Notes: generated by a model not told the origin, from the sequence alone. A stretch of DNA of 64,000 nucleotides from Ramlibacter aurantiacus (GCF_016722895.1 NZ_JAEQNA010000001.1:1612001-1676000), one strand, 5' to 3'. Positions 38,929-49,288 are shown, counted from the stretch's first letter. Program-made: numbers and translations.

Positions 38929-41571
38929 ATGCGTGAAGGACAGACAGCGGTGATTCACCGCGCCGACTACCGCCCGCCCGCCTTCTGGATCGACAGCGTC
39001 GAGCTGTGCTTCGACCTCGATCCCCAGAAGACGCGCGTGCTCAATCGCATGCGGCTGCGCCGCAACCCCTCCATGCCCGCCGAGGCCCTGCGCCTTCACG
39101 GCGAAGAGCTGAACCTCGCCCGCGTGCTGGTCAACGGCCAGGGCGCCTCCTTCAAGCTGGAAGACAGCCACCTGGTGCTGGAGAACCTGCCCGAGGGCCA
39201 CGAGCCCTTCGACCTGGAAGTCTTCACCACCTGCGCCCCGGCCAAGAACACCAAGCTCATGGGCCTGTACGTGAGCAACGACTCGTTCTTCACGCAGTGC
39301 GAGGCCGAGGGCTTCCGGCGCATCACCTACTTCCTGGACCGGCCCGACGTGATGGCCACCTACTCGGTGCTCATTCGCGCCGACAAGGCGAAGTACCCGG
39401 TGCTGCTGTCCAACGGCAACCTGGTCGAACAGGGCGAGCTCGATGCCGGCCGCCACTATGCGCGCTGGGTCGATCCACACCGCAAGCCCAGCTACCTGTT
39501 CGCGCTGGTGGCCGGCAGCCTGGTCGCGCGCGAGCAGCGCATCACCACGCGCGGCGGCAAGGACCACCTGCTGCAGGTGTACGTGCGCCCTGGCGACCTG
39601 GACAAGACCGAGCACGCCATGAACTCCCTCATGGCCTCCATCGCCTGGGACGAGGCCCGCTTCGGCCTGCCGCTCGACCTGGAGCGCTTCATGATCGTCG
39701 CCACCAGCGACTTCAACATGGGCGCGATGGAGAACAAGGGCCTGAACATCTTCAATACGAAGTACGTGCTGGCCAGCCAGGCCACCGCCACCGACGTCGA
39801 CTACGCCAACATCGAAAGCGTGGTGGGCCACGAGTACTTCCACAACTGGACCGGCAACCGCGTCACCTGCCGCGACTGGTTCCAGCTCTCGCTGAAAGAG
39901 GGCCTCACGGTCTTCCGCGACCAGGAGTTCAGCCAGGACCTGGCCGGTGAGCCCTCGGCCCGCGCCGTGCGCCGCATCGAGGACGTTCGCGTGCTGCGCA
40001 CCGCGCAGTTCCCCGAAGACGCCGGCCCCATGGCCCACCCGGTGCGCCCCGACCAGTACCTGGAGATCAACAACTTCTACACCGTCACCATCTACGAAAA
40101 GGGCGCCGAGCTCGTTCGCATGATGCAGACCCTGGTGGGCCGGGAGGGCTTTGCCCGCGGCATGAAGCTGTACTTCGAGCGGCACGACGGCCAGGCGGTC
40201 ACCTGCGACGACTTCGCCCAGGCGATCGCCGACGCCAACCCCGACTCGCCGCTGGCGCGCCTGCTGCCGCAGTTCAAGCGCTGGTACAGCCAGGCCGGCA
40301 CGCCCCGGCTCAGCGCCCGCTCGCGATGGGACGCCGCCTCCGGCACCTACAGCCTCACGTTGTCGCAAAGCTGTGCGCCCACGCCGGGCCAGCCGGTGAA
40401 AGAGCCCTTCGTCATCCCGGTGCAACTGGGCCTGCTCGACGCCTCGGGCGCCGCCCTCAGCAACGGGCTTCACGTGCTCACCCAGGAGAGCGAGACGCTC
40501 ACGATGAGCGGCCTGTCCTCCGAGCCGGTGCCCTCCATCCTGCGCGGGTTCAGCGCGCCGGTGTGCCTGGACTACCCCTACACCGACGCGCAGTTGCTGC
40601 TGCTGCTGGCGCACGACACCGACCCCTTCAACCGCTGGGAAGCCGCGCAGCGGCTGGCGCTGCACCGGGCGCTGCAGGCGGTGCGTGACAGCGGGCACGT
40701 CGAGCTCGATGCGCCCTTCATCGAAGCCATGCGCGGCGTCCTGCGACACCCGCAACTCGACGCCGCCTTCAAGGAGCTGGTGCTCACGCTGCCGTCCGAA
40801 ACCTACATCGCCGAGCAGCTCGAGGTGGTCGATCCGCAGCGCATCCACGCCGTGCGCGAAGCCATGCGCCAGCAATTGGCCACCGCGCTGCGCCACGACT
40901 GGGAATGGGCCTACGAGGCGCACCACGACACCGGCGCCTATCGGCCCGACCCGCGCTCCACCGGTCGTCGCGCCCTGGCTGGCCTGGCCCTCACCCACCT
41001 GTGCCTGGCCGCGCGCCTGAGCGGCGACCCGGTCTGGCCGGGCAAGACGCTGCAGCGCTTCAAGGACGCGGCCAACATGACCGACCGCTTCAATGCCTTG
41101 TCGGCCCTGGTCACCAGCGGCCACCCGCTGGCCGCGCAGGCGCTCGACCGCTTCCACGGCCAGTTCAAGGACGACGCCCTGGTGCTGGACAAGTGGTTCG
41201 CGCTGCAGGCCGGCGCCCCTGATCGTGGCGGCAACATCCTGCCGCTGGTCAAGCAGCTGATGCAGCACCCGGACTTCAACATCCGCAACCCCAACCGCGC
41301 GCGCAGCCTGGTCTTCAGCTACTGCAGCGCCAACCCCGGCGCCTTCCACCGCACCGACGCGGCGGGCTACGTGTTCTGGTCCGACCGCGTCATCGAACTC
41401 GACGCCATCAACCCGCAGGTGGCCGCCCGGCTGGCCCGCGCGCTCGACCGCTGGCGCCGCCTGGTCGAACCCTGCCGCAGCGCCGCGCGCGAGGCCATCG
41501 CCCGCGTGGCGGCCAAGCCCGACCTGAGCAACGACGTGCGCGAGGTGGTCACGCGCGCACTGGCCGACTAA
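38929..41571 (+). CDS. pepN: Aminopeptidase N
   Basis: 880-residue M1 zinc aminopeptidase, normal length for the bacterial PepN class. The substrate motif is GAMENKGLN and the zinc site [11 protein letters not shown]. It removes N-terminal residues from peptides in the cytoplasm. ATG 38929 follows AGGA by 6 nt and lies 9 nt after prfB. Confidence 0.96.
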   Translation: MREGQTAVIHRADYRPPAFWIDSVELCFDLDPQKTRVLNRMRLRRNPSMPAEALRLHGEELNLARVLVNGQGASFKLEDSHLVLENLPEGHEPFDLEVFTTCAPAKNTKLMGLYVSNDSFFTQCEAEGFRRITYFLDRPDVMATYSVLIRADKAKYPVLLSNGNLVEQGELDAGRHYARWVDPHRKPSYLFALVAGSLVAREQRITTRGGKDHLLQVYVRPGDLDKTEHAMNSLMASIAWDEARFGLPLDLERFMIVATSDFNMGAMENKGLNIFNTKYVLASQATATDVDYANIESVVGHEYFHNWTGNRVTCRDWFQLSLKEGLTVFRDQEFSQDLAGEPSARAVRRIEDVRVLRTAQFPEDAGPMAHPVRPDQYLEINNFYTVTIYEKGAELVRMMQTLVGREGFARGMKLYFERHDGQAVTCDDFAQAIADANPDSPLARLLPQFKRWYSQAGTPRLSARSRWDAASGTYSLTLSQSCAPTPGQPVKEPFVIPVQLGLLDASGAALSNGLHVLTQESETLTMSGLSSEPVPSILRGFSAPVCLDYPYTDAQLLLLLAHDTDPFNRWEAAQRLALHRALQAVRDSGHVELDAPFIEAMRGVLRHPQLDAAFKELVLTLPSETYIAEQLEVVDPQRIHAVREAMRQQLATALRHDWEWAYEAHHDTGAYRPDPRSTGRRALAGLALTHLCLAARLSGDPVWPGKTLQRFKDAANMTDRFNALSALVTSGHPLAAQALDRFHGQFKDDALVLDKWFALQAGAPDRGGNILPLVKQLMQHPDFNIRNPNRARSLVFSYCSANPGAFHRTDAAGYVFWSDRVIELDAINPQVAARLARALDRWRRLVEPCRSAAREAIARVAAKPDLSNDVREVVTRALAD

Positions 41572-41596
41572 AGCAATCCAAGGAAGGCAAGCCCTC

Positions 41597-42601
<1,005 letters not shown>

Positions 42602-42605
42602 GGCG

Positions 42606-42633
42606 TTGAAGGCCACCTGCCCCTGGCTATAAT
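42606..42633 (+). promoter_or_regulatory. Promoter of tRNA-Thr
   Basis: A perfect TATAAT (42628-42633) with TTGAAG (42606-42611) 16 nt upstream. The -10 box ends 14 nt before the tRNA. Confidence 0.8.
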
Positions 42634-42647
42634 CGCGGGCTTCGGTC

Positions 42648-42723
42648 GCCGGAGTAGCTCAGTCGGTAGAGCAGCTCATTCGTAATGAGAAGGTCGGGGG
42701 TTCGATTCCTCTCTCCGGCACCA
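42648..42723 (+). tRNA. tRNA-Thr (CGT), integration target
   Basis: 76 nt with CCA. Acceptor GCCGGAG/CTCCGGC, anticodon CGT in TTCGTAA. The 3' 50 nt, from within the anticodon arm to CCA, are duplicated at 52107-52156; the element restores the gene sequence after insertion. Confidence 0.95.
42674..42723 (+). repeat. attL, 50-bp direct repeat
   Basis: The 3' 50 nt of tRNA-Thr, identical to 52107-52156. The flanking base on each side differs, which sets the exact limits. Confidence 0.95.
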
Positions 42724-42780
42724 AGCTAGCTAAGGGTTTTCCGCTATTAAAAATGCAGCAGACCCTTTTTACTTGGAGGT

Positions 42781-42801
42781 GATGTAACGGCCGATGTAAG
42801 A
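42781..42801 (+). promoter_or_regulatory. Predicted integrase arm-type site near attL
   Basis: 21-bp sequence GATGTAACGGCCGATGTAAG plus A, repeated in the same orientation with one mismatch at 51958-51978 near the other end. It contains two copies of the 7-mer GATGTAA, spaced 11 nt apart. Confidence 0.6.
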
Positions 42802-42843
42802 CCCCTGTCGCCGCACGGCCCCGCGAAGAGGCGGTCCCGACAC

Positions 42844-43614
42844 TCAGCTCAATGACAGACTGCCTTGCGCCGATTGGGCAGTAGAGGTCGTCGCTGTGGC
42901 ATCGGGCAGCGAGATGTAGCGAATGTTCAGCGTGATGGCCTCTTCATACCGGAGCACGAAGTAATCGCCATCGATGAAACGAGCCGCCGTCGCTGCACTC
43001 GTTCTCAGTGGCCGACGCGTCACCGCACTGAGTATGAGGCGATCAAGCTGCCCCTCAGGCGTCACGATGAAGTCTTCGAGAAATCCTGTGTACAAGGTGG
43101 AGCCGGAGCCCATGTCCACGATGGCAGAGACGCTGATCAAGTCCGGCTCTTCGCCAGGCTCGAAGTCTGCACCTGTGAGCAGGTAGTACCACGGGGCATC
43201 GTGGAAGCGAAGAAACGGGCTGAGTGGAGATCCAGCCCGATCCAGCTTCCATTTAGTCACCGCGAGCCGGATCACAGTCGGCCCGAGATAGCTGAATGCT
43301 AGTAGCGACGCAAAATAAAAGCCGATTAGGTGGTCGCTTCTGGCGATCTCTCTTGATGCGAGCGCCTGAGAGGCGGCATCACTCGAGGCCAATCTGAGGA
43401 GCACCTCAGTGTCTACGCGATAGGACGTGCAAAGAGCAGCCGCCCCAAGCCACAGCAAGTGCAACACCATGGCCGTGAGAACGCCCTCGGTGACGACTAA
43501 CCCGAAGGGTGAAAAGTCCAGCGAAGTTCGCTCTGCTCGCTTCAAGCGAGATCGAAAAACGAATCCGGGGAGCAGCAGCGCAAAGAGGATGAGCGCGGGC
43601 AGCGCTACATTCAT
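42844..43614 (-). CDS. Membrane protein, DUF6338-like, element cargo
   Basis: 256 residues. One N-terminal membrane segment (ALPALILFALLLPGFVF), two more at about 38-60 and 98-115, then a soluble domain with strands such as GSGSTLYTGFLEDF and DGDYFVLRYEEAITLNIRYIS. This resembles DUF6338 proteins, whose role is unknown. It is less GC-biased than its neighbours. Located at the tRNA end of the element, where satellites often carry cargo; it follows the 64-aa gene by 6 nt. A defence role is possible but not shown by any motif. Confidence 0.65.
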   Translation of the reverse strand: MNVALPALILFALLLPGFVFRSRLKRAERTSLDFSPFGLVVTEGVLTAMVLHLLWLGAAALCTSYRVDTEVLLRLASSDAASQALASREIARSDHLIGFYFASLLAFSYLGPTVIRLAVTKWKLDRAGSPLSPFLRFHDAPWYYLLTGADFEPGEEPDLISVSAIVDMGSGSTLYTGFLEDFIVTPEGQLDRLILSAVTRRPLRTSAATAARFIDGDYFVLRYEEAITLNIRYISLPDATATTSTAQSAQGSLSLS

Positions 43615-43620
43615 CCGTCT

Positions 43621-43815
43621 TTAGGCCGATGATCTCGGAACCAAGACAGGAGTAACCCTCCGCTTGCCCTGTTCGGTCTGCACCTCAATGACCACCGGGG
43701 CCATTCCTCCCCTTCCAGCAGGAAGTGGGGCAGTAACCAAGAAATTGCGCAGATCGTCCCTGGCTTTGGGGTCTGCCAGTAAGGCCTTACCGAGCTTGCT
43801 CTTTAGCGCCTTCAT
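43621..43815 (-). CDS. Small hypothetical protein, 64 aa, element cargo
   Basis: Unrecognised; basic, opens MKALKSKLGKALLADPKARDDL and ends with an Arg/Val-rich strand region. No membrane segment. Its stop is 6 nt before the DUF6338-like gene, so the two are probably translated together. Confidence 0.55.
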   Translation of the reverse strand: MKALKSKLGKALLADPKARDDLRNFLVTAPLPAGRGGMAPVVIEVQTEQGKRRVTPVLVPRSSA

Positions 43816-43870
43816 AAGAAAACTCTAACACGTCAAGGCTGAGGCGGGAAGTCTTTCCGAGGCCGGGACG

Positions 43871-44284
43871 CTATCGAGGCAACCGTACATAGGGTGCCAG
43901 CGCCCGTGCCACATCGGCCGGCGTGGCGGCGTCGAGCTGCGACTCATACCAGGCATGCACTTCAAGCACCGCGGAAATCGCGGCATCGTTTTCCGCCAGC
44001 CCACCGGCAGCCGCAATGGCCGCCAGCGCGCGTTTCCCGGCGGCGATGGGGGCCAGTGCCTCCAGCCCGATGCCGGCGCGTGCAAGCCGTTCTGACGCGC
44101 CGACGATGGCCCCCAGCACCACCATTGCGTTCCGGTCCACCTTGCCTGTCCGCAGGTCCGCCAGCGCCAGCAGATTAGAGGTGCGGATGGTCGTCAAGTC
44201 GCCATCGAAGTGCGCGGCTGCTATCGCCGCCGCGATTGGATTGGCTCGAGAGTCTAGGACCTTGCGGCGACAGCGTTTCCGCAT
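43871..44284 (-). CDS. Hypothetical phage-type protein, 137 aa
   Basis: Opens MRKRCRRKVLDSRANPIAAAI, a layout I recall from small proteins of betaproteobacterial prophages; function unknown. Helical, Ala-rich. ATG 44284 is chosen because GGAGG lies 5 nt upstream. It follows the capsid gene on the same strand. Confidence 0.65.
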   Translation of the reverse strand: MRKRCRRKVLDSRANPIAAAIAAAHFDGDLTTIRTSNLLALADLRTGKVDRNAMVVLGAIVGASERLARAGIGLEALAPIAAGKRALAAIAAAGGLAENDAAISAVLEVHAWYESQLDAATPADVARALAPYVRLPR

Positions 44285-44369
44285 GTGAACCTCCGAAAAG
44301 AAAGAGCCCAGCCAGTCTGGAACCTGGCCGGGCGAAAGCACCGCATCGATGCACAGAGGAAATCCAGAT

Positions 44370-45503
44370 TCAGGCGGCGAGCAGGTCCTTGAACGCGGCG
44401 AAGGATCCGATGCGGCGCGGCGTCACGCCGACCATCGCGCGGGCGATGATGCGCACCTTGGCGTCCTTGGCCAGGGTGACGCCGTCCACAAGAACATCGA
44501 CGGCGGCCGGCCCCCAGAAGCCGACGACGATCTCGGTCATGTCACCGAAGAGGAGCGCGCTGCACACACCGTCGGCCGTGCCCTTCGTCAAGTTGTCGGG
44601 CACCTGCGGCGACAGGCGGACCGGATAGCCGAGGAGGTCCAAGCCTTCGAGGATGAAACCATCTTGCCCGCTCAACCGCGATGTGGTGCGCAGCCTCTTC
44701 GCCAGCTTTGGGGACATGAGCCAGCTGAAACGCTGACCATCCGCGCCAGCACGAGTCGCGACGCGGTACTCGGCATCCACGACATGCGCGTAGGTGGGCG
44801 CGAGGCCGTTCGTACCCGCGGCGATCACATCGAGGTCCGATGCGCGTAAGAGGCCCAGCGGCTGCTTGACGCCGTCGCCGTTGATCGCGGCCAGGTCGAT
44901 GGCATGGCCGATGCGCAGGGCCAGCTCGCGACGGATCAGGGCATCGACATCGACGGTGGCGTTCATGAGAAGGCGGCGGCTAACCACGACCTGCACCGCG
45001 AGCACCTTCGGCGTGAGGCTTGCCAAGCCAAATGACGGGTCAATCGCAGGAATGCTCTCGCCCTCGTCGATCCAGCCGCCGGCGATGTCCAGATCGGCGC
45101 CGACAGTGGGAATGCTGTAGTCGGTGCCGCGCAGCCCGCTCAGCACCGTCGCGCCGCCCCCAAGCACCGCGGACGCGGGCAGCAGGCCGCCGGCGGCATC
45201 GCTGCCCTTCGTGCCTGTCACCAGGCTAGAGGCGGTGGTCGCAGTCAGATCCCGTGTCAGTCCGGCGAGCGGCAGCCAGGTGCCCAGGGCGGTTTCGCCG
45301 CTACGCTGGCGGACTGATTCGTTCACCTTCGCGAAGGCGGCAAGTGCCTCTTGGTCCGGCTGACGGAAGTTCGGGATGCGCGAGGCGATGAACTCGCGCA
45401 GGTCTAGCGCGTACTCGGTGGTTCCGAGCACACGGCGGTGGCTGGCGATCTCGTCGGCCGTGCGCTGGGTGAGTTGCTTGAAGGTGGGCTGGGGCGTCTG
45501 CAT
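44370..45503 (-). CDS. HK97-family major capsid protein
   Basis: 377 residues. The N-terminal 90 or so are helical, like a scaffold (delta) region. The core shows the family order: GGLLPASAV, YSIPTVGADLDIAGGWIDEG, FGLASLTPKVLAVQVVVSRR, then IDLAAINGDGVKQPLGLL and a C-terminal LFGDMTEIVVGFWGP. ATG 45503 has a GGAGG site. No protease, portal or large terminase gene is nearby, which is unusual for a phage head gene. Confidence 0.85.
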   Translation of the reverse strand: MQTPQPTFKQLTQRTADEIASHRRVLGTTEYALDLREFIASRIPNFRQPDQEALAAFAKVNESVRQRSGETALGTWLPLAGLTRDLTATTASSLVTGTKGSDAAGGLLPASAVLGGGATVLSGLRGTDYSIPTVGADLDIAGGWIDEGESIPAIDPSFGLASLTPKVLAVQVVVSRRLLMNATVDVDALIRRELALRIGHAIDLAAINGDGVKQPLGLLRASDLDVIAAGTNGLAPTYAHVVDAEYRVATRAGADGQRFSWLMSPKLAKRLRTTSRLSGQDGFILEGLDLLGYPVRLSPQVPDNLTKGTADGVCSALLFGDMTEIVVGFWGPAAVDVLVDGVTLAKDAKVRIIARAMVGVTPRRIGSFAAFKDLLAA

Positions 45504-45583
45504 CTTGGGAGTCCTCCAAGGTGGGGGTGTTTGGATGCTTGAAGGATCGCGCCATCGGTCTGAAGCGCAGAGCGGGAAGTGCT

Positions 45584-46000
45584 TCAGACGTTGACGATTT
45601 GGTCCATCCGGCGGGCCGTTTCTGGCAGCTCTCCGCCCGCGGCTTTAGTTGCCAGGAACAGCCAGTGGTCCACCACACTCGCATGGGCCGGTGGGGCGTC
45701 CAAGTCGCACCAGCAAAGCCACTCGTGGCGCATGAACCGGCGGGCTGCCTCATGGAGCGCGGTCGCCCTCTGCCACGGGCGGTCTATTTCCAGCGCCGCC
45801 GCGGCCTCGCGCAGGTAGTCGTCGCGCAGCCGCAGCCGCGCCTTCTCGGGGTTACTGGGCAAGCCCATGAATCGCGGCAGGCTGATGCCACACCGGCCGC
45901 TCCTCGCCCATGCACGCAGGCCGCGGGCCATCACCGCTGCGGCCTCCGGTGGAATGGGGTCGTCATCACCGGCCAGGATCACGGTGGCGAACCACTGCAT
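45584..46000 (-). CDS. Hypothetical protein, 138 aa (element)
   Basis: Unrecognised. Mainly helical with Trp/Arg-rich segments (RFMRHEWLCWCDLDAP). No signal or membrane segment. It lies between the 66-aa gene (3 nt away) and the capsid gene. Confidence 0.55.
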   Translation of the reverse strand: MQWFATVILAGDDDPIPPEAAAVMARGLRAWARSGRCGISLPRFMGLPSNPEKARLRLRDDYLREAAAALEIDRPWQRATALHEAARRFMRHEWLCWCDLDAPPAHASVVDHWLFLATKAAGGELPETARRMDQIVNV

Positions 46001-46003
46001 GGC

Positions 46004-46204
46004 TCATCCCCCGCGTAGCAGCGGCCGCACCAGCACGACGCCGGCACCGCGCATGGCTTGCCGCGCTCGAACCAGCATCTGTTCCAGCCGCTCGTTTGGC
46101 AGGCGCCGCACGGGTTCTTCCGTGCGGCCCGGGACCGGCAGCAGTCCCACGATCTCGGCGCCAGCCGGGGCGGGCAGCATCACGACATGCGGGTGGCGGC
46201 TCAT
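46004..46204 (-). CDS. Small hypothetical protein, 66 aa (element)
   Basis: Unrecognised. ATG 46204 overlaps the upstream stop as ATGA, which supports translation. Opens MSRHPHVVMLPAPAG; the C-terminus is a basic helix. Confidence 0.5.
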   Translation of the reverse strand: MSRHPHVVMLPAPAGAEIVGLLPVPGRTEEPVRRLPNERLEQMLVRARQAMRGAGVVLVRPLLRGG

Positions 46205-46542
46205 TGCGCATTCCCGTCGGGGGTGAAGCCTGTCAGTGCGTCCCAGGCGGCCATCGGCAGCCGAACGCGCAGCTGCAGGTGGTACGGCAAAGACAAGTAG
46301 TGATTGCGGAGGGCTTCGACCGCATCCGGTCTTCCAACCGCGGCAACTCCAAGGGTCTTCGCCTCGCGCAGTAGGTCGGTCTCCCCAGGCCTTGCGCGGA
46401 TGTAGACGCCGACGTTGCGGGCGCGCCATTCATGTGCGGCCTCCACATCATCGGTAGGCATGCCCCGGCGGGCTAGCTTGGTAATGTTGCTGGGTGCGAC
46501 CCCGAGGTGCCATGCCAAGTGCACCAGGCTGTCAGGTTTCAT
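46201..46542 (-). CDS. DNA-binding protein, terminase small subunit-like
   Basis: 113 residues. The N-terminal helix-turn-helix (LAWHLGVAPSNITKLARRGMP followed by DVEAAHEWRARNV) resembles Nu1-type small terminase subunits, which recognise packaging sites. The rest is unrecognised. ATG 46542. The functional call is tentative since the large subunit is absent. Confidence 0.5.
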   Translation of the reverse strand: MKPDSLVHLAWHLGVAPSNITKLARRGMPTDDVEAAHEWRARNVGVYIRARPGETDLLREAKTLGVAAVGRPDAVEALRNHYLSLPYHLQLRVRLPMAAWDALTGFTPDGNAQ

Positions 46543-46668
46543 GGGTCCTCCTGACAGGGTCCGATGCGGGTTTATTCGGGCCGCGCCCTTGCGCTAGCTC
46601 AACCGTTCGGAAAATGGTGAAAGCACGGGCTGCCAGCCTCCAAAACCATGCGCGCCTAAACTTGAGGA

Positions 46669-46839
46669 ATGAGCGCTCGATACCGATTGCCGGATGCCGT
46701 GAAGGAACGCCAAGCACGCGAGCTGCGAGCCAAGTTCGCACGATCGCACTCCGGCGGAGGACGGCGCAAGTCGCACCGCCGTCTGTGGTGGCTGGTCGGC
46801 TTTGCTCTGCTCGGTGTTGGGGCTTACTTGACCCGCTAG
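46669..46839 (+). CDS. Possible small membrane protein, 56 aa
   Basis: Found by reading the plus strand in the gap between two minus-strand element genes. A basic amphipathic N-terminus (LPDAVKERQARELRAKFAR) precedes a C-terminal membrane helix (LWWLVGFALLGVGAYL). GAGG lies only 1 nt before ATG, closer than usual, so translation is uncertain. It runs against the main operon. Confidence 0.35.
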   Translation: MSARYRLPDAVKERQARELRAKFARSHSGGGRRKSHRRLWWLVGFALLGVGAYLTR

Positions 46840-46896
46840 TCACGCAGTTCGTTCGGGGCAGCGCCAGCAAGGCGATGTAGTAGCAGACAGTCGCCA

Positions 46897-47262
46897 TCAC
46901 GATGCGTCCCTCCGTCTGTATGTGCGTTGCAGGTGATCGAGCAAGTCGGTGCGCAAGTGCTCCGGCGTGTTCAGAACGTCCGCTCGCATCTGAGCCCGGG
47001 CGTCGGGTCCGTCATTCCAGAAGTCGCACGCGCGCATCGCGGCATGCATCAACTCCTGCATTGACACAGCCTCTTCGACCACGTTTTCCAGAACGTCGGG
47101 GGTAGATGCCCCCGAAACACCCGAAACCTGTTCGACGGCTGCTGTCGAAGGGCAGGAACGGCCCCCCAAAACTCCCGAAACAGGGTTTTCGGGGGTTTCG
47201 GGGGTTGCCTCCCGGTCCTTTTGTGAAAAGTGCGCCTTTGCGCGCTCGACCCAGGACGTCAT
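46897..47262 (-). CDS. Hypothetical protein, 121 aa (element)
   Basis: Unrecognised. The N-terminal half is low-complexity with repeated TPE and VSG units, encoded by the CCCGAAAC-type repeats at 47112-47201; the C-terminal half is helical and acidic. ATG 47262 overlaps the DUF3987 stop as ATGA. Confidence 0.6.
   Translation of the reverse strand: MTSWVERAKAHFSQKDREATPETPENPVSGVLGGRSCPSTAAVEQVSGVSGASTPDVLENVVEEAVSMQELMHAAMRACDFWNDGPDARAQMRADVLNTPEHLRTDLLDHLQRTYRRRDAS
47112..47201. repeat. Iteron-like CCGAAAC repeats inside a coding region
   Basis: Direct CCGAAAC copies at 47112, 47121 and 47175, inverted copies at 47185 (one extra T) and 47195. They may be a replication origin for the element or only repeated codons. 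Confidence 0.35.
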
Positions 47263-48851
47263 GCTGCACCCCCACGAACCGACGGATTCACGATGTACCG
47301 GGTAGTCGGTCGGCCAGGCTGGTGGTCTTGGGACTCGTAGCTCTGAATCCAGCCGTGGTCTTCAAGGATGGCAAGTGCCGCTTCGGCATCGGCGGTGGAC
47401 TTGATGCCGCCCCAGGTCTTCTTCCAGACGTCGCGGGCGGTGAAGTGGTCGTCGAGCTTCCCCTCGGCCAGGCGTCGGCCCAGCATCCTCGCAGTGCTAA
47501 CGCGAGCAGCTTCCACCATCTCGTAGATGCGCCGGGCGTGGCCGGCCAAGTACTCGCACCAGGCCGCGGCGCGCAGCGCACTCTCGACCTGCACCGGCCC
47601 GACATTCCCGCCGGCGAGGTGCAGGACCAGCGCGATGCCGCAGAACAGCTTGTCGTACTTGCCCAGGTGCTGCTGCATCAGCGGATTGGTTTCGCGCACC
47701 ATCCAGTCGCGGTGCAGCGTCGTAGACCACTCGATGAACAGCGCCTGCGCGGCGTCGTCGAACTCGAAGTGCGGCAGCTTGGCGAACTCGCTGGCTGGGG
47801 CGGCGCCGTCCTGCACGGGATCGAATCCTGCGAGGCGGTCGAACACGTCCCGCACGGCCTCACGGACGCCCTTGTTCGGGGGGCGGTCGCGCCATTCCCA
47901 TGGCACCGGCTCAGGGAACACCAAAACTTGGAAGCGCTGAATGCGCCCGTCGTTGTCCATGCTGTGCGCGATGCTCGAGAGGTACCGTTCCAGAAGGTCA
48001 GGCTGAATCCCCCCAAACACCGACAGGCATAGGCACTTGAGGAACAGGCTGCCGCGGCCGATGCGGTCAATGGAAAAGCTGCTGGTGCCGTTCCAGCCCT
48101 CAAGGTAGAACGCTCGGTCCCCCTCTCGACCTTCCCGGTCCCAGCTCGATAGCAGGCCGATCAACTCGTCGCGGAACACAAGCAGCCCGTGCGGGTTGTG
48201 CTGCAGCAGGTCGCCGATCTTCTCGGTCGTGGCATCGTTGCTCTTGAACCGACGCGCACGGGGCTGCTCGGGTTTCGCGAGCGTCTGAAGGTCGGCGATC
48301 GCGGCGTCCATCTTCTTGGAGTCGCCCTTGCCGGTAGCAGCCTGCTTCATCGTGGCCTTGAGTGCTGCCTGGTGCGCCTCGTATGCAGCAAGCTCCGCCT
48401 CGTAGGTACGAGTGCGCTGTTCGAGGCGCTCCGACTCTTTCGCCTCCAGTCGATCGAGGAACTGCAGCGCCGTGTTCTGGGCCGGTGTCTTCCGCTGGGA
48501 AGGATCGCCGACCACGCCCCCGTAGAAGTTCGGAGTTACCAGCCAGGTGTCTCGCCTCTTTGGCTTGAGTGCGCACTTGGCGCCCACCGCCGCACCGAGT
48601 GCGACCAGCAGCGCGGCCGCGATGTAGTCCGGCGCACACGGCATCCGCTCGGCCTCGTCCATCACGAAATCGGATAGGACCTCCGGCAGGAGTGCGGACG
48701 CGTCGAACTTGGGCGCGGCCGGCAAGTCGGCCTTGATCTCGCGCGGCTCAGGCCACTGCGGCTGCGGGATGATCTTCTCGCGCGCCAGAACGGCCTCACG
48801 ACCACCCTGGCCAGCGATCTGCTCATCGACTTGGTTCTCGGCGCAAGTCAT
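47259..48851 (-). CDS. DUF3987 (YfjI-like) replication-associated protein
   Basis: 530 residues, common in prophages and satellites next to primase-type genes. A Walker-A-like segment is GDPSQRKTPAQN; later HGLLVFRDELIGLLSSWDRE and a long helical insert. Probably a helicase-like partner of the CHC2 gene upstream, with which it overlaps as ATGA. ATG 48851. Confidence 0.75.
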   Translation of the reverse strand: MTCAENQVDEQIAGQGGREAVLAREKIIPQPQWPEPREIKADLPAAPKFDASALLPEVLSDFVMDEAERMPCAPDYIAAALLVALGAAVGAKCALKPKRRDTWLVTPNFYGGVVGDPSQRKTPAQNTALQFLDRLEAKESERLEQRTRTYEAELAAYEAHQAALKATMKQAATGKGDSKKMDAAIADLQTLAKPEQPRARRFKSNDATTEKIGDLLQHNPHGLLVFRDELIGLLSSWDREGREGDRAFYLEGWNGTSSFSIDRIGRGSLFLKCLCLSVFGGIQPDLLERYLSSIAHSMDNDGRIQRFQVLVFPEPVPWEWRDRPPNKGVREAVRDVFDRLAGFDPVQDGAAPASEFAKLPHFEFDDAAQALFIEWSTTLHRDWMVRETNPLMQQHLGKYDKLFCGIALVLHLAGGNVGPVQVESALRAAAWCEYLAGHARRIYEMVEAARVSTARMLGRRLAEGKLDDHFTARDVWKKTWGGIKSTADAEAALAILEDHGWIQSYESQDHQPGRPTTRYIVNPSVRGGAA

Positions 48852-49288
48852 GCCATCACCTCCTGCCGCAGGTACGCGATGCGGGCGGCCGCGGTGATCA
48901 CCCGCTGGCGGTCTTCGCTGGTGATCGCGCTGCCGTATCCGATGTTGCCCGCGACAACCGCCACGAGGTTGCTCTCGGCATCCAGGAGCTCCAAGGCTTG
49001 ACCGGCGGTCAGTAGGCGAGCAAGCTTCTTCGGCGCGGTAGCAGGGCGACGGTCACGCTCGGGAAACAGGTCTGGAAGGTCCAGCCCCATCGCCTCCGTG
49101 ACTTCGTACGGGAGGCAGCCGGCGAAGCAGTGCAGCAGCACCACGCCGTCGGATGTCTCACGAATGCTGAGGGATGGTCCCTTGTCAGCGTGGGCGGGGC
49201 AGCGGGCGCTCCACTGGCCCGGCTGGCGTTGGCGCGGCTTCTCCAAACGCCCCAGGACGCGCTCGATGGGTGTCATCACCATCACCAT
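48848..49288 (-). CDS. CHC2 zinc-finger primase-like protein
   Basis: 146 residues; carries only the zinc-binding part of a DnaG-type primase: WSARCPAH then LHCFAGC. The TOPRIM catalytic domain is missing, so it needs a partner, likely the DUF3987 protein. The start is uncertain: five closely spaced codons (ATG/GTG) begin at 49288; 49276 is also possible. Confidence 0.7.
   Translation of the reverse strand: MVMVMTPIERVLGRLEKPRQRQPGQWSARCPAHADKGPSLSIRETSDGVVLLHCFAGCLPYEVTEAMGLDLPDLFPERDRRPATAPKKLARLLTAGQALELLDAESNLVAVVAGNIGYGSAITSEDRQRVITAAARIAYLRQEVMA

Noticed and set aside
42724..42775. A new terminator for tRNA-Thr inside the element (AGGGT...ACCCT plus T run)
   Set aside because: The stem is short and the loop nearly 30 nt, too weak to report as a feature.
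46532..46897. A minus-strand frame of about 120 codons continuing the element operon
   Set aside because: Although it begins with a TGATG overlap, the product is low-complexity without domain, and the opposite strand has a better small membrane protein. Kept as uncertain.
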